The position numbers and the translations under genes were made by a program. From Desulfobacterales bacterium (lineage in GTDB: Bacteria > Desulfobacterota > Desulfobacteria > Desulfobacterales > JAIPEE01), in NCBI GenBank assembly GCA_021737275.1, contig JAIPEE010000016.1:1-64000 (forward strand): a DNA stretch of 64,000 bases, given 5' to 3'. This document shows positions 1-9,975 of this stretch, piece by piece. The notes beneath the pieces are model-generated. The model ran no database searches. It saw only the letters and a list, made by a program, of their open reading frames with translations, and was not told the origin of the DNA. The stretch's first letter is position 1. Each line of letters begins with the position of its first letter.

Positions 1-120
1 GATTTTCGTTATTACGCCCTGGCAGATGGTATCAGCACAATATTCAAGCGTATCGGTAAGGGTCCATTGCATCATAGAGGGTATAAACCTGCCCAATCGC
101 AACAACTTTCCTTCTGGTAA
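1..120 (+). CDS. C-terminal end of an unknown protein (cut by window edge)
   Basis: Frame 1 is open from the first base to a TAA at 118-120 and gives about 39 residues ending in QSQQLSFW, with a basic, His-containing stretch before it. The composition looks like real coding sequence and the stop is followed by a gap before the next gene. I do not recognise the family. Its presence argues that the next gene starts after it and not inside it. Confidence 0.4.
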   Translation, partial: DFRYYALADGISTIFKRIGKGPLHHRGYKPAQSQQLSFW

Positions 121-220
121 AAAAATGGGTGAACTCCAATTTATCACTATTGACAGCGGGCAAAAATTAAGGCAAAGGTACTATTTCAGCTGTTTGAGAA
201 ATATGATAAAAAGAAATATA

Positions 221-790
221 ATGAAATCAAAAAAAATCAGTATTGATGAAATTGGCACCATTCTGCTCGAAAAAAGTTCTCGCGCCGGAAATATTAATAT
301 TTCTATACGTCCATTCAGAGGTATCAGGGTCGCCGTACCTGAAGGTGTCTCCTTTGCAAGGGCAATCAAGGTTGTCGAATCAAAAACATGGTGGATTGAT
401 AAACACCTGAAAAAGATCAAAAAACTTGAACAAAACTGTATAAATTTACCTGAAAATTCCATTGAAATTGATAAAATCAAAGCTAAAAATCGCCTGATAA
501 ATCGTTTAAACACGCTTGCAGATCGTCATGGTTTTACATTTAACAGGGTCTTTATTCGAAATCAGAAAACCAGATGGGGCAGCTGCTCCGGTAAAAACAA
601 TATCAATCTGAATATCAAGCTTGTCCTTCTGCCGCAAAAATTGCTTGATTATATCATTCTGCATGAGCTGGTTCATACCTGTGTCAAGGATCACAGCAAG
701 AAGTTCTGGCTTGAGCTTGATAAATTTGTTGGAGATTCAAAAAAGATTGATTCTGAAGTGAACAAATTCAACATTCTTCTATTTCGTTAA
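221..790 (+). CDS. SprT/YgjP-like zinc metalloprotease (DUF45 family)
   Basis: Predicted zinc-dependent metallopeptidase of the YgjP/WLM clan, 189 residues from the chosen ATG. The HELVH motif lies at about residues 148-152 and a further His follows at 158 in a D-H-S-K-K-F-W context. That is the usual HExxH-x5-H arrangement of this family; the clan's characteristic R-W-G-S-C segment precedes it. The frame stays open upstream to ATG 26, but that start would overlap the preceding gene's end and adds about 65 residues of non-conserved sequence. ATG 203 is a close alternative; neither has a strong ribosome binding site. The substrate is unknown for the family. Confidence 0.75.
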   Translation: MKSKKISIDEIGTILLEKSSRAGNINISIRPFRGIRVAVPEGVSFARAIKVVESKTWWIDKHLKKIKKLEQNCINLPENSIEIDKIKAKNRLINRLNTLADRHGFTFNRVFIRNQKTRWGSCSGKNNINLNIKLVLLPQKLLDYIILHELVHTCVKDHSKKFWLELDKFVGDSKKIDSEVNKFNILLFR

Positions 791-863
791 ATATTCAGCG
801 TTTCTTATTCAATTTTAAAAACCTGTAACAAATTATCTTTGAAGCGTTTTACAAATCAATCAG

Positions 864-888
864 AAGTCTTATTATGTGTATAAGACTT
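864..888 (+). promoter_or_regulatory. Inverted repeat in front of the copper chaperone
   Basis: AAGTCTTAT (864-872) and ATAAGACTT (880-888) form a perfect 9-bp inverted repeat with a 7-nt spacer. It ends 24 nt before the copZ-like ATG and just ahead of its Shine-Dalgarno. Either an operator for a copper-responsive repressor or a leader hairpin fits. No regulator gene is adjacent. Confidence 0.45.
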
Positions 889-911
889 ATTTATAAAGGA
901 GTGAAACAACT

Positions 912-1118
912 ATGGAAAAATATACGTTTACAATACCCAATATCTCATGCGGTCACTGTGTAATGGCTATTAAAAATGAATTGACTGAAATAGAAGGCAT
1001 AATCAATGTAGATGGTGACCCTGATCTAAAAACAGTTACTGTCGAATGGGAAGTTCCGGTAACAAGAGATCTAATTATTGAGACACTAAAAGAGATAAAC
1101 TATCCGGCTTCATCATAA
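912..1118 (+). CDS. copZ: Heavy-metal-associated domain protein (CopZ-like copper chaperone)
   Basis: A 68-residue single HMA domain, the size of CopZ/Atx1-type chaperones that carry Cu(I) to a P-type ATPase in the cytoplasm. The metal site is C-G-H-C at about residues 14-17, in the usual N-terminal loop. AAAGGAG precedes the ATG at good spacing. The CopA ATPase follows 161 bp downstream on the same strand, so joint action in copper efflux is the simplest reading. The metal could also be another soft cation; the CxxC alone does not settle it. Confidence 0.85.
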   Translation: MEKYTFTIPNISCGHCVMAIKNELTEIEGIINVDGDPDLKTVTVEWEVPVTRDLIIETLKEINYPASS

Positions 1119-1279
1119 TTTCGATCTTTTACCAGGTCTCAGAAAAATCTTTCCTTTATTGCTGCAACTATACTGAGTCAACACAAATCTTAATGCAACC
1201 TTGCCAAGAACTTTATCACGTCTTATTATTGGGGCCATACGGAACACCCTAAATGCTTTACCATTTTAGGAGAAACATA

Positions 1280-3727
1280 ATGCCTGAAGTCAAACTGACA
1301 TTACCGGTTGCCAAAATGACATGTGCAAACTGCGCCATGAACATCGAACGCAGTCTGCAAAAATTGAAAGGTGTGATTGACGTCAATGTTAACTTTGCCT
1401 CAGAAAAGGCAAAAGTCACATTTGACAGCAGCAAAACAGCCACAGGAGACATTGTTTATAACATCAGGGCTGCAGGGTTTGATGTGTTATCCGAATCAGT
1501 TGATTTGCCTGTAACCGGTATGACATGCGCGAACTGCGCTATGAATATTGAAAGAACGCTTAATAAAAAAGTCCCCGGAGTAGTAACGGCATCAGTTAAT
1601 TTTGCCACAGAAAAAGCTTCCGTTACTTACATCCCCTCAGCATCCGGCCTTGATGATATTGTTGGCGCCATCCGGAAAATTGGATTTAACGCTATACAAC
1701 CCGATGAAGAGATGGGTTCTGATGATTTGGAGCAGATTGCACGTGCTAAAGAGATAAAGCGTCAGACTGTTATGTTTATTACCGGTATTGCATTTACACT
1801 CCCCCTTTTACTGATCAGCATGAGCCGAGATTTTGGATTAACCGGCGCATGGAGCCATGAAAATTGGATTAACTGGCTTTTTTTTATACTGGCAACCCCG
1901 GTCCAGTTTTTTACAGGATGGGACTATTATACAGGTGGTTTTAAAAGCCTGAAAAACAAAAGTGCCAACATGGATGTCCTGGTGGCAATGGGATCATCCG
2001 TGGCATATTTTTATTCTATTGCGGTTCTGCTGGTTCCCAACCTTGGCGAACATGTTTATTTCGAGACATCCGCTGTTATCATTACGCTGATCAAACTGGG
2101 TAAAATGCTTGAGGCACGGACAAAGGGGAAAACAGGAAGCGCCATCAGAAAGCTGATACAGCTTCGCCCTGATACGGCAACTATTTTTGAAAACAATGAA
2201 GAGGTTGTTCTTCCCTATTCCCATATAAAGGTTGATCACATCGTTGTTGTGCGTCCCGGTGAACGTTTTCCTGTTGATGGTATTGTTATTGAAGGTAAAA
2301 CATCTGTTGATGAATCCATGATCACCGGTGAATCATTACCCGTTGATAAAAATTCCGGTGACAGTGTTATTGGCGGTACAATAAATCAGGCCGGATATTT
2401 AAAATTTAAGGCAACCCGGGTAGGAAATAAAACCGCACTTTCACAAATCATCAAACTTGTCCAGGAAGCACAGGGCAGTAAAGCACCGATTCAAGCTATT
2501 GCCGATCGGGTTGCAGGAATATTTGTACCCTCAATTATCACGATTGCCTTTCTTACTTTTGTTATCTGGTGGGCGCTGACGGGTGATTTTGTTACATCCA
2601 TGATCCGGCTCGTTGCCGTGCTTGTCATTGCCTGTCCGTGTGCGCTCGGTCTTGCCACACCGACAGCAATCATGGCCGGTACCGGTAAGGGCGCAGAAAA
2701 CGGTATTCTTTATAAAAACAGTGAATCGCTGGAAATTGCCACAAGTCTTGATACGATTGTGCTTGATAAAACCGGCACGATTACCATAGGAAAACCTGCA
2801 GTTGTCGATATTATTCCGCTTCATCCTATAATCTGCTCTGAAAAAAAACTGATGCAGCTTGCCGCTTCTGTAGAAAAGGGATCCGAGCACCCACTCGGAA
2901 AAGCCATTTATTCTTCAGGTGTAAAAATGGGCATCAAACTCCATGAACCCGAAGGGTTTGTTGCATGGGGCGGCTCAGGTGTTGAAGCAAATATTCAAGA
3001 TATCCATGTCAGGGTTGGTAAACCGGAATGGTTTTCTGAAGCAGGTGTCGATTTGGGTAATGTACGGGAAAAGATCTTCGCGTATCAGGCTGAAGGCAAA
3101 ACAGCCATGGTGGTTACATCAAATGATGAAATCTGTGGTATTATAACGGTCGCCGACACATTAAAGCCGGAATCTCAAGAGGCTGTCAGACAATTAAATG
3201 CACTGAATCTGAATGTTATAATGCTGACCGGTGACAATATCAATACAGCCAAAGCCATTGCTGCCGAAGCAGGTATAAAAAATATCTTTGCAGATGTTAT
3301 GCCTGAGGAAAAATCCTCATTGGTTAAAAAGCTTCAGGAAGAAAAAAAATGTGTCGGCATGGTGGGTGATGGTATTAACGACTCTCCTGCCCTTGCTCAG
3401 GCTGATGTGGGAATTGCCATCGGCACCGGCGCAGATGTTGCCATTGAATCTGCAGATGTAATCCTTTCAAGCGGCAAATTAACCGGCATCTCCCGCGTTA
3501 TCCGGCTGAGTCACGAAACAATGAGGACAATAAGGCAAAACCTGTTCTGGGCGTTCTTTTATAATATTATACTGATTCCGGTTGCGGCAGGCATACTGCA
3601 ACCGTTTGACAGTGTGCCGGATTTTCTGAGGCAGCTTCATCCCATGCTTGCAGCCCTGGCTATGGCACTAAGCAGCATATGTGTTGTTACCAACAGTTTG
3701 AGGCTGGGAAAGATTAAACTTCAATAA
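1280..3727 (+). CDS. copA: Copper-exporting P1B-type ATPase
   Basis: An 815-residue inner-membrane Cu(I) exporter. Two N-terminal HMA domains each carry M-T-C-A-N-C (Cys 15/18 and 83/86). Then come the TGES actuator motif, the transmembrane metal site C-P-C at about 452-454, the phosphorylation motif DKTGT at about 496 and the hinge motif GDGIND. These are complete and in order, so the enzyme should be active. The start at 1280 is preferred over the upstream in-frame codon because TTAGGAGAAACATA sits directly before it. It follows the CopZ-like chaperone; no dedicated regulator gene is adjacent. Confidence 0.96.
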   Translation: MPEVKLTLPVAKMTCANCAMNIERSLQKLKGVIDVNVNFASEKAKVTFDSSKTATGDIVYNIRAAGFDVLSESVDLPVTGMTCANCAMNIERTLNKKVPGVVTASVNFATEKASVTYIPSASGLDDIVGAIRKIGFNAIQPDEEMGSDDLEQIARAKEIKRQTVMFITGIAFTLPLLLISMSRDFGLTGAWSHENWINWLFFILATPVQFFTGWDYYTGGFKSLKNKSANMDVLVAMGSSVAYFYSIAVLLVPNLGEHVYFETSAVIITLIKLGKMLEARTKGKTGSAIRKLIQLRPDTATIFENNEEVVLPYSHIKVDHIVVVRPGERFPVDGIVIEGKTSVDESMITGESLPVDKNSGDSVIGGTINQAGYLKFKATRVGNKTALSQIIKLVQEAQGSKAPIQAIADRVAGIFVPSIITIAFLTFVIWWALTGDFVTSMIRLVAVLVIACPCALGLATPTAIMAGTGKGAENGILYKNSESLEIATSLDTIVLDKTGTITIGKPAVVDIIPLHPIICSEKKLMQLAASVEKGSEHPLGKAIYSSGVKMGIKLHEPEGFVAWGGSGVEANIQDIHVRVGKPEWFSEAGVDLGNVREKIFAYQAEGKTAMVVTSNDEICGIITVADTLKPESQEAVRQLNALNLNVIMLTGDNINTAKAIAAEAGIKNIFADVMPEEKSSLVKKLQEEKKCVGMVGDGINDSPALAQADVGIAIGTGADVAIESADVILSSGKLTGISRVIRLSHETMRTIRQNLFWAFFYNIILIPVAAGILQPFDSVPDFLRQLHPMLAALAMALSSICVVTNSLRLGKIKLQ

Positions 3728-3768
3728 TCCTGCAGGATCAGCAGATGGATTCAGTAGAGAAAAACATA

Positions 3769-3993
3769 TTATGCCATTATATCAATAATGTTTTTCATCA
3801 TTTGGCCGGCAGTTTCAAGCATTTTGAGATTAGCACTATGGCCATACTCAATAATCGTCATATTGGCAAATTCTTCTGCTACATTGACATTTGATTCGGG
3901 CTGAAATGCTCTTGAAACATTTTCTGCCGTTTCAGACATCTGTTGTCCGAAATCAGCAAGCGCTGCAATATTTACATCTACACCGTTTATCAT
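3769..3993 (-). CDS. Small protein resembling the flagellar rod/hook C-terminal domain
   Basis: A 74-residue protein whose second half matches the C-terminal helix of flagellar rod/hook proteins (Flg_bbr_C type): S-N-V-N-V-A-E-E-F-x-x-M, then S-A-N, then T-A-x-x-M-M. Full-length rod and hook proteins are 130-400 residues, so only the helical tail is present. The start is set by AAGGAGGGTAGT immediately before ATG 3993. No flagellar gene is nearby; the upstream neighbour on this strand is the dynamin-like GTPase. The function is unknown: it could be a stray coiled-coil adaptor or a decayed rod protein. Confidence 0.6.
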   Translation of the reverse strand: MINGVDVNIAALADFGQQMSETAENVSRAFQPESNVNVAEEFANMTIIEYGHSANLKMLETAGQMMKNIIDIMA

Positions 3994-4092
3994 ACTACCC
4001 TCCTTTTCATACATCATGAAAGAAGTTTTCCATATTGTTAAAAATACGCATATTACGGAATATTGTCAAATATTATACCGATTGAGTCGGAA

Positions 4093-6330
4093 TCAGGCCG
4101 TCGCATCAAGTTTCTTTCTTAATGCCTCAATGTTTCCATCAATCATTTCAGTCTGTTTTATTAATTCCGTAAGCGTTGAAATCACCTGTTCCTTTGCGGA
4201 AGTCTTCTCACCAAGCTGATTCAGCATAGCGGATAAATCAGCATCATAAACCCGGTATCTGTCCAGAAGTGACTCATTAATACCACTGCTTAATGCGTCA
4301 ATCAGCTTGTACAGGTACTGAAATTTAATATTTTCACGATAATCCGTAAAGTTTTCTATAATAGACCTTTCAGTTTCACGTTTCATCTGCTTAACACCAT
4401 TTTCAAGCGCCGCTTTTTCACCCTTGCTTCTGCCTTCAACCGGCTTTTTAAGAATCTTTTTCATAAACCGTAAAGCCGCATTCAAGCCGAGGTGCAATAC
4501 AGCATCGGTTTTGATTTTTGCAGAGTATCGCATTGTTGACTGTGATTTTGGCATGGACAGACCTGTCAGACGACGAATCACCTCACAATCAGGGAACCGG
4601 TCTTTATTCCGTTTAAACCTTGTGGACTCAGCGGTTTCTTCCCCGGGCAGAAAAAAACCGTTATCAAGCGCATCCATCACCATGGCCTCATAGGGTCCGG
4701 CGGTGGATTTAAAATAATCATCAATACGGATTTCCCTCTCCCGCACAAATTTAATAACTTTAGGATTTACAGATGAGGCCATAAAGCCGTCAACAGCCTG
4801 CTTGAATTCCTGAAATACCTGATACAGTGTATTGGTGAAACCGGATTTATTCAGACTATCCTCGTATATGTCATATGCAACACTGTAATTTCGGGTAAAA
4901 CGGATCAGTTCGTTTACAATATCACCATTTTTATCGCTGAAAAAGTGGTCGATATCCTTGTTAATTTCTCTTTTGATCTGGTGAATGGAGCCGTCCAGCG
5001 TACTTTTTATCATTGATCTGATCTGAGCCATTCTTTCCTGACGATGCTTGATTTTTTTAAGCATATGCCCGGCATTATCTTTATCCCCTGTTAAAAGCTG
5101 AAGATTCATATCGGCCCATTCGGACAGATTGGACCTGATTACATCAAGTCGTTCGATATGATTTCTGATATAGAGCAAATAACGCTCATCCGTAAGCTTA
5201 TGTGTCAGCTCAGATTCAAACCTGACACTCTCGCTGTCTGAAAGGCTCACGAGCTCCGTTTCAGCCTGCCATTGTGCATAACGCAGGATATCTTTTTTAG
5301 ACAATTCATCCTGAATAATGCCGAAAAGGTTATAAAGTGCCGATATAACAAATATTTCAGGATCAGATAGAATGATGAGCAATTCTTCTCTGACTTTTTC
5401 TACAAGCCGGTTTAAATCCTCAAGAGAATCATGTTCACTGAAGTCGCTGTTGACAACAAACATGATATTTTCAATAATTCCCATCTCCCTGATCATGGTT
5501 AAAAAACGAATATCCGCCTGCCTCAGGCCGGTACGGCTGCTGATCACATAAACCAGAAGATGGGCCTTCTGGAGATAATCCTGAATCATTGCCAGATGCA
5601 TAGGGTTAGGAGAGTCGCTGCCCTGACAGTCTGCAATCTCAACATCAGATGGGATTTCACCGGTACTGATTTCAAGTTGCACATCCTTCAGATAGACGGC
5701 CATCGTATCGTCACCGACAAATTTTCGGTGTTCTGCAAAGGAGTTTTCATCAAAATGACAAATTTCCGTCTCTGTTGATATATGGTCTTTTATCTCATCA
5801 TATTTTTTTAAATAAGAGGACAGGAGCAGGCTGTTTATATTACGGGTATCATTCGTAATTAACTGGTCCGGGCTTAAATTGTCCAACGCACTTTCAAGCA
5901 ATGTCCGATCCTGTTCACGCCTGATATCAAAATGACCGCCTTCACCCGGCGGGGTCATTGAAGGAAAAAGAACAAGCGCCTGTTGTATATCTTCATTAAT
6001 CTCATCCCATGATTTAAAATAAAGTGTCGCCTTGAGGTTTTCGTTCTGTTTTACCCGTGTAACAATAGAGGTAATGACACCTGCGCCCCTTTTCAGATAA
6101 TCACCCTTGAAAAGTGAATTTGAGAAAGTACTCTTACCTGATTTGATGGGGCCGATGATTGCAACTCTTACAAGATCCTCGGCAATCTGTTTTTCAATCC
6201 GGGAACAAATCTTATCCCACTCACTTATCACCCCTTCAGCAGCAGGAATATTTTTTGCTTCAGCAAGTATCACCTTCAGTTTCAGGTTAATATCCAGCAA
6301 CTCATCCTTCAGATTATTATAAGTTTCCAT
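4093..6330 (-). CDS. Bacterial dynamin-like large GTPase
   Basis: A 745-residue dynamin-superfamily GTPase. G1 is GPIKSGKST at residues 60-68, a T-rich switch I follows near 87-91, G3 is D-C-Q-G at 234-237 and G4 is a variant N-S-D at 294-296. The rest is long, charged and helical, as expected for the stalk/bundle used in membrane remodelling. There is no signal peptide. Known relatives act in membrane protection or fusion, or are linked to phage defence; the sequence alone does not choose. It stands alone, without the tandem second dynamin often seen. The small rod-like protein lies 99 bp downstream. Confidence 0.8.
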   Translation of the reverse strand: METYNNLKDELLDINLKLKVILAEAKNIPAAEGVISEWDKICSRIEKQIAEDLVRVAIIGPIKSGKSTFSNSLFKGDYLKRGAGVITSIVTRVKQNENLKATLYFKSWDEINEDIQQALVLFPSMTPPGEGGHFDIRREQDRTLLESALDNLSPDQLITNDTRNINSLLLSSYLKKYDEIKDHISTETEICHFDENSFAEHRKFVGDDTMAVYLKDVQLEISTGEIPSDVEIADCQGSDSPNPMHLAMIQDYLQKAHLLVYVISSRTGLRQADIRFLTMIREMGIIENIMFVVNSDFSEHDSLEDLNRLVEKVREELLIILSDPEIFVISALYNLFGIIQDELSKKDILRYAQWQAETELVSLSDSESVRFESELTHKLTDERYLLYIRNHIERLDVIRSNLSEWADMNLQLLTGDKDNAGHMLKKIKHRQERMAQIRSMIKSTLDGSIHQIKREINKDIDHFFSDKNGDIVNELIRFTRNYSVAYDIYEDSLNKSGFTNTLYQVFQEFKQAVDGFMASSVNPKVIKFVREREIRIDDYFKSTAGPYEAMVMDALDNGFFLPGEETAESTRFKRNKDRFPDCEVIRRLTGLSMPKSQSTMRYSAKIKTDAVLHLGLNAALRFMKKILKKPVEGRSKGEKAALENGVKQMKRETERSIIENFTDYRENIKFQYLYKLIDALSSGINESLLDRYRVYDADLSAMLNQLGEKTSAKEQVISTLTELIKQTEMIDGNIEALRKKLDATA

Positions 6331-6753
6331 ATAATTTTATTTAATTTTTTCTTGAGGTTATAATTTATTATTTATTTTACACGATTGTTAATAAAGAGGA
6401 ATTAGATACATCTAAACTATTTAATTGTCAAAGATAATAGCTATTAAAACTTTTTTTAGAACTTATCTTTTTAATTGCTAATTATAATTTTTACAGATTC
6501 AAACCCGGTTATAATATGGCGGTTGATGTTGAAAAAATAAAATTTATAAATATCATTTTATATAATTTTATCTATAATTTATATATTATAAAACAAACCT
6601 TTACTTAAATGTTTAAATAAGATGTGATATTCAGATCATTTCTCCGGACCTGTTCTAACACACTAACATAATGCCTTGTTATTATGTTGTAATATTTATC
6701 TTTTTATGTTAAGGTCAATGAAATTTTAAATAAAATGAAGGGAACGAATCCAA
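6331..6753. other. AT-rich intergenic region, divergent promoters expected
   Basis: About 420 bp of very AT-rich sequence between the divergently transcribed GTPase and the small Cys/Lys protein. It must hold promoters for both. I see no convincing -35/-10 pair, repeat or open frame in it. Confidence 0.4.
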
Positions 6754-6930
6754 ATGTCTGAGAAGCATCCTGAATGTCCTTTATATAATCCCTTGAATTG
6801 CAAAGAATATTATAATCCAAAACTTTGCGCTTTTGTAAGAAAGGACAAGGTTTGTCTTAAAAAGAAAAAGCCAAAACCAAAATCAAAGCCAAAAACAAAA
6901 GATAAGCCTGAAGCTACTACCGGCGCTTAA
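6754..6930 (+). CDS. 58-residue four-cysteine, lysine-tailed protein
   Basis: Starts ATG 6754 behind GAAGGGAACG and ends TAA at 6930, followed by a strong terminator. Residues 1-35 hold four cysteines (8, 16, 25, 34) spaced 8, 9 and 9, in the pattern H-P-E-C-P-L ... N-C-K ... C-A-x-V-R-K-D-K-V-C. The tail is a Lys/Pro-rich stretch of alternating K and P. A close paralogue is encoded at 45670-45822, which supports real coding. A small metal-bound knuckle with a basic nucleic-acid-binding tail is a reasonable guess, but I know of no named family. Confidence 0.65.
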   Translation: MSEKHPECPLYNPLNCKEYYNPKLCAFVRKDKVCLKKKKPKPKSKPKTKDKPEATTGA

Positions 6931-6981
6931 AGTTTTAAAAATATTATTCTTGATGTATTCAGAGATTTTGACACCGAACTT

Positions 6982-7020
6982 AATACGCTCTTTTATTTTA
7001 TGAAAGGGCGTATTTTTTTT
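6982..7020 (+). terminator. Rho-independent terminator after the small Cys/Lys protein
   Basis: AATACGCTCTTT pairs with GAAAGGGCGTATT (one wobble) and is followed by a run of eight T. It faces the plus strand and lies 52 bp after the small gene's stop. Confidence 0.8.
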
Positions 7021-7031
7021 AAAGACAACCC

Positions 7032-7601
7032 TTATGCCGAACCTGCAACCCGGGAAATCACTGCAGGTGTTACACCTATTGTTTTTAAAGTAGCTTCCCA
7101 CCGCTCCTCAACCGGCATTTTAAACATAATCTCTTCAACTGCAGGACAATTCAGCCATGCATTATCTATTATTTCAGCTTCTATTTGACCGGGCCCCCAT
7201 CCGGCACATCCAAGTGCAATCAAATACTGTTCAGGTCCCTTACCTTTCGCGATCGCTTCGATAATATCAATCGTATTAGTCATACCAAGCGTTGGCGTTA
7301 TCTGAAGACAGGCATCCCACCCAAACGGTGAACCATGAATAACAAAGATTTCATCAATATGAACCGGCCCGCCAACATAGATGGGAATAGATTCAGGATC
7401 AACAGTAAAATTGATGTTAAGCTCTTCAAAGATATCTTCTGCTGTCAGAGAATCACTCAGACGGTTAATCACAACACCGACAGCTCCCATTTTATTGTGT
7501 TCACAAATGCAGCTTACACTTTTTGCAAAATTTGGATCCGGCATTCCAGGCATCGCAACAAAAAACTGGCCTTTGAGGTATGTTTTCCGTTCAATATTCA
7601 T
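7032..7601 (-). CDS. AlgH/YqgE family protein (UPF0301)
   Basis: A 189-residue protein with the family's full layout: an N-terminal strand ending in F-V-A-M-P-G-M, then G-A-x-G-V-V-I-N-R, Y-V-G-G-P-V and L-G-C-A-G-W-G-P-G-Q-I-E. The length matches AlgH (about 187). ATG 7601 is preferred to the upstream TTG 7637, although neither has a clear ribosome binding site. The biochemical role of the family is still unsettled. It stands alone, convergent with the small Cys/Lys gene. Confidence 0.9.
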   Translation of the reverse strand: MNIERKTYLKGQFFVAMPGMPDPNFAKSVSCICEHNKMGAVGVVINRLSDSLTAEDIFEELNINFTVDPESIPIYVGGPVHIDEIFVIHGSPFGWDACLQITPTLGMTNTIDIIEAIAKGKGPEQYLIALGCAGWGPGQIEAEIIDNAWLNCPAVEEIMFKMPVEERWEATLKTIGVTPAVISRVAGSA

Positions 7602-7823
7602 ACGAATATAAGTATCACTAATCAATAAGCTGAACAAACAATAAATTCTAAATTTTAAATTATTTTGACAGGATGGGTATCGATGTATAAAATGATGATA
7701 ATATTTGTTAAATCCAAATTGAAAGATTTTAAGGTAAACCGGCTGTCATGAAAATTAGACCATCAGGTGCCCTTTTCAGTCAACAATCGACCGTTTCTAT
7801 TAATTCAATTTTCAGATATTATA

Positions 7824-9173
7824 ATGGACTCAAAATCAGAAGAACTTTTGCGTTTGAGAAATGACGCTCAATCCATTTTTCTTGCCGGCATTCATGCTGT
7901 TAAATCCGGAGAAGCAATTAAGCGATACTGCTGGCGTGATGGCAATGATCTGATTATCGGCAAAAATCGATACGATCTTTCGGAATTTGAAAATGTATAT
8001 GTCATCGGAGCCGGTAAAGCGACTGCCGCCATGGCACATGCAATAGAAGAGCTTGTAGGAGATTTTATTTCTGACGGTGTAATCGTTGTTAAATACCTGC
8101 ATACCGTACCGCTTACCCATATCAGAACAATTGAAGCGGCCCACCCGGTACCGGATAATAACGGCTTATTCGGTGCAAAAATAATTCTGGAGATAGCTTC
8201 GGCGGCTACAATAAAAGATCTTGTTATCTGTTTGATTTCAGGCGGAGGGTCGGCACTCATTCCTCTTCCCTTTGGCGGTATCTCTCTTGAGGATAAACAG
8301 ACAACCATAAAAACGCTGCTCTCTTGCGGTGCTGCGATTGATGAAGTTAATGCCATAAGAAAACATATTTCCATGATCAAGGGCGGCAACCTTGCCAGGG
8401 TCATATTTCCTGCAACACTTGTAACGCTAATGGTTTCGGATGTAATTGGTGATCATATGGATGTTATCGCTTCAGGCCCTACAGTACCGGATTCAAGCAC
8501 CTTTCAATATTGTCGGGAAATTATAAAAAAATATAATTTAGCATCTCAACTACCGGAATCCGTTTTAGAACATATTGAAAAAGGTGTATCAGGAAAAATT
8601 TCCGACACACCCAAATATGGTGATCGTGTATTTAAAAACAGTGTAAATTTAATCATTGCGGGAAATATGGATGCCCTTTCTGCAGCAAAAGACAGGGCAT
8701 CTGAATTAGGATATACCCCGCTTGTTCTCTCTTCAGTTATTGAAGGTGATACAACCCAGGCGGCATTGTTTCATACGGCGATCGCTAAAGAAGTTTTGAA
8801 AACAGGCCATCCTGTTTCTGCACCGGCCTGCATTTTGTCCGGCGGTGAAACAACTGTTGTCATCAAGGGGAATGGGCTTGGCGGCCGTAATCAGGAATTT
8901 TCACTTGTATCCGCCATAGAAATATCCGGCAGTGAGAATATTTTAATCCTTAGCGGCGGTACTGACGGTACTGACGGCCCTACAGATGCGGCCGGTGCCA
9001 TCGCAGATTCCGGCACGTTAACAAGAGCGGAAAAACAGCACCTTAATGCCCGTGACTTTCTTGAAAATAACGATTCTTATCGTTTCTTTGAATTGCTGGG
9101 AGACCTTGTTAAAACCGGGCCTACCGACACAAACGTAATGGATATTCGAATTATCCTGGTAACAACCGCATAA
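7824..9173 (+). CDS. Glycerate 2-kinase, MOFRL family
   Basis: About 449 residues, the usual size of class-II glycerate kinases that phosphorylate D-glycerate to 2-phosphoglycerate. N-terminal domain: G-A-G-K-A-T-A-A-M, then H-P-V-P-D and S-G-G-G-S-A-L. C-terminal MOFRL domain: G-G-R-N-Q-E-F-S-L and G-T-D-G-x-D-G-P-T-D-A-A-G. ATG 7824 is chosen because homology begins near it; a GTG at 7767 in the same frame adds 19 residues. No strong Shine-Dalgarno is visible at either. It is monocistronic in this window, so its source of glycerate (serine cycle, photorespiratory-type or sugar-acid route) is not indicated. Confidence 0.9.
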   Translation: MDSKSEELLRLRNDAQSIFLAGIHAVKSGEAIKRYCWRDGNDLIIGKNRYDLSEFENVYVIGAGKATAAMAHAIEELVGDFISDGVIVVKYLHTVPLTHIRTIEAAHPVPDNNGLFGAKIILEIASAATIKDLVICLISGGGSALIPLPFGGISLEDKQTTIKTLLSCGAAIDEVNAIRKHISMIKGGNLARVIFPATLVTLMVSDVIGDHMDVIASGPTVPDSSTFQYCREIIKKYNLASQLPESVLEHIEKGVSGKISDTPKYGDRVFKNSVNLIIAGNMDALSAAKDRASELGYTPLVLSSVIEGDTTQAALFHTAIAKEVLKTGHPVSAPACILSGGETTVVIKGNGLGGRNQEFSLVSAIEISGSENILILSGGTDGTDGPTDAAGAIADSGTLTRAEKQHLNARDFLENNDSYRFFELLGDLVKTGPTDTNVMDIRIILVTTA

Positions 9174-9176
9174 AAC

Positions 9177-9305
9177 TCAAGCTGGCACATAGCCGAATAC
9201 CGTACCGCCGGAAAGTCTCCGCGCATTAATAATATTCAATATCGTAAATACAACCGCTCCTGAAATTAATGATAACCGGATTCCGGAAGAGCCTTCATCA
9301 TCTAT
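9177..9305 (-). pseudogene. Possible relic of a membrane-protein C-terminus
   Basis: One minus-strand frame reads about 40 residues ending in G-Y-V-P-A then TGA, with a hydrophobic helix-like stretch (S-G-A-V-V-F-T-I-L-N-I-I-N-A). It has no start codon and an in-frame TAG lies just upstream. It sits directly after the TetR gene. It could be a decayed gene end or chance; the evidence is only protein-like composition. Confidence 0.2.
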
Positions 9306-9316
9306 CTAAATATCTT

Positions 9317-9952
9317 TTAAATTTTAAAAATTTTATCTTTTGTAAGTAATTTTTTATCTACATCAAGAAGTTTAAAAGCCATATTTCTGGCATACTTTGC
9401 AAATTTTTGAAACGGCTCATCATCTGACACAAATTTATCATGAAAGTCGATACCTTCAACAAGAACAATAAGAATATCCGCCGCTTTTTTATAATCAGTT
9501 ATATTTATAATACCTGCTTCATTAAACTTTTTTAAATTTTCGATCAGAAAAGACCTGAAATGTTTAAACATTCCACTAAAATTATTTCGAATCTCCTGAT
9601 TTCTAAAACTCAAATAATAAAATGTAAAATATACGGAATCATCAATTGTGGCAGACATTTCAATGGAAAAAAGCAGATCCATAAAACGGAAAAACATTTT
9701 TTTAATATCTCTTTGCGCTGTAATATTTCCCCATTGTTCAACCGCCTGATACTTTTGAGCGATAACCTCGCCAAGCTCAACGGTCATATTCTCTTTGGTT
9801 TTAAAATAATGGATGATCAAGCTTGGATGTATACCCATCCGTTTGGCAATCTTGCCAATAGACGCGCCCTCAAAACCCTCTTCTATAATCGTGTGGTAAT
9901 AGTGTTCCAGAATCTCAGGTTTTCTGAATTCTGCATTTGATTTTTTACGCAT
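9317..9952 (-). CDS. TetR-family transcriptional regulator
   Basis: 211 residues. The N-terminal helix-turn-helix (about 25-50) carries A-S-I-G-K-I-A-K-R-M-G-I-H-P-S-L followed by H-Y-F-K-T-K. The C-terminal half is the variable ligand domain. It is clearly paralogous to the TetR at 29430-30035, sharing R-K-P-E-I near the start and H-P-S-L-x-x-H-Y-F-K-T-K. An inverted repeat ATTGAA-N6-TTCAAT lies 24 bp upstream of its ATG, which suggests autoregulation. The likely target is the deiminase/symporter operon next door. Confidence 0.9.
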   Translation of the reverse strand: MRKKSNAEFRKPEILEHYYHTIIEEGFEGASIGKIAKRMGIHPSLIIHYFKTKENMTVELGEVIAQKYQAVEQWGNITAQRDIKKMFFRFMDLLFSIEMSATIDDSVYFTFYYLSFRNQEIRNNFSGMFKHFRSFLIENLKKFNEAGIINITDYKKAADILIVLVEGIDFHDKFVSDDEPFQKFAKYARNMAFKLLDVDKKLLTKDKIFKI

Positions 9953-9975
9953 AATATATGTCCCGTTTTTAGGTT

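Noticed and set aside
26-220. Extended N-terminus of the SprT-like protease
   Set aside because: The first 65 residues overlap the end of another gene in frame 1 and do not look like the family; the domain begins after 221.
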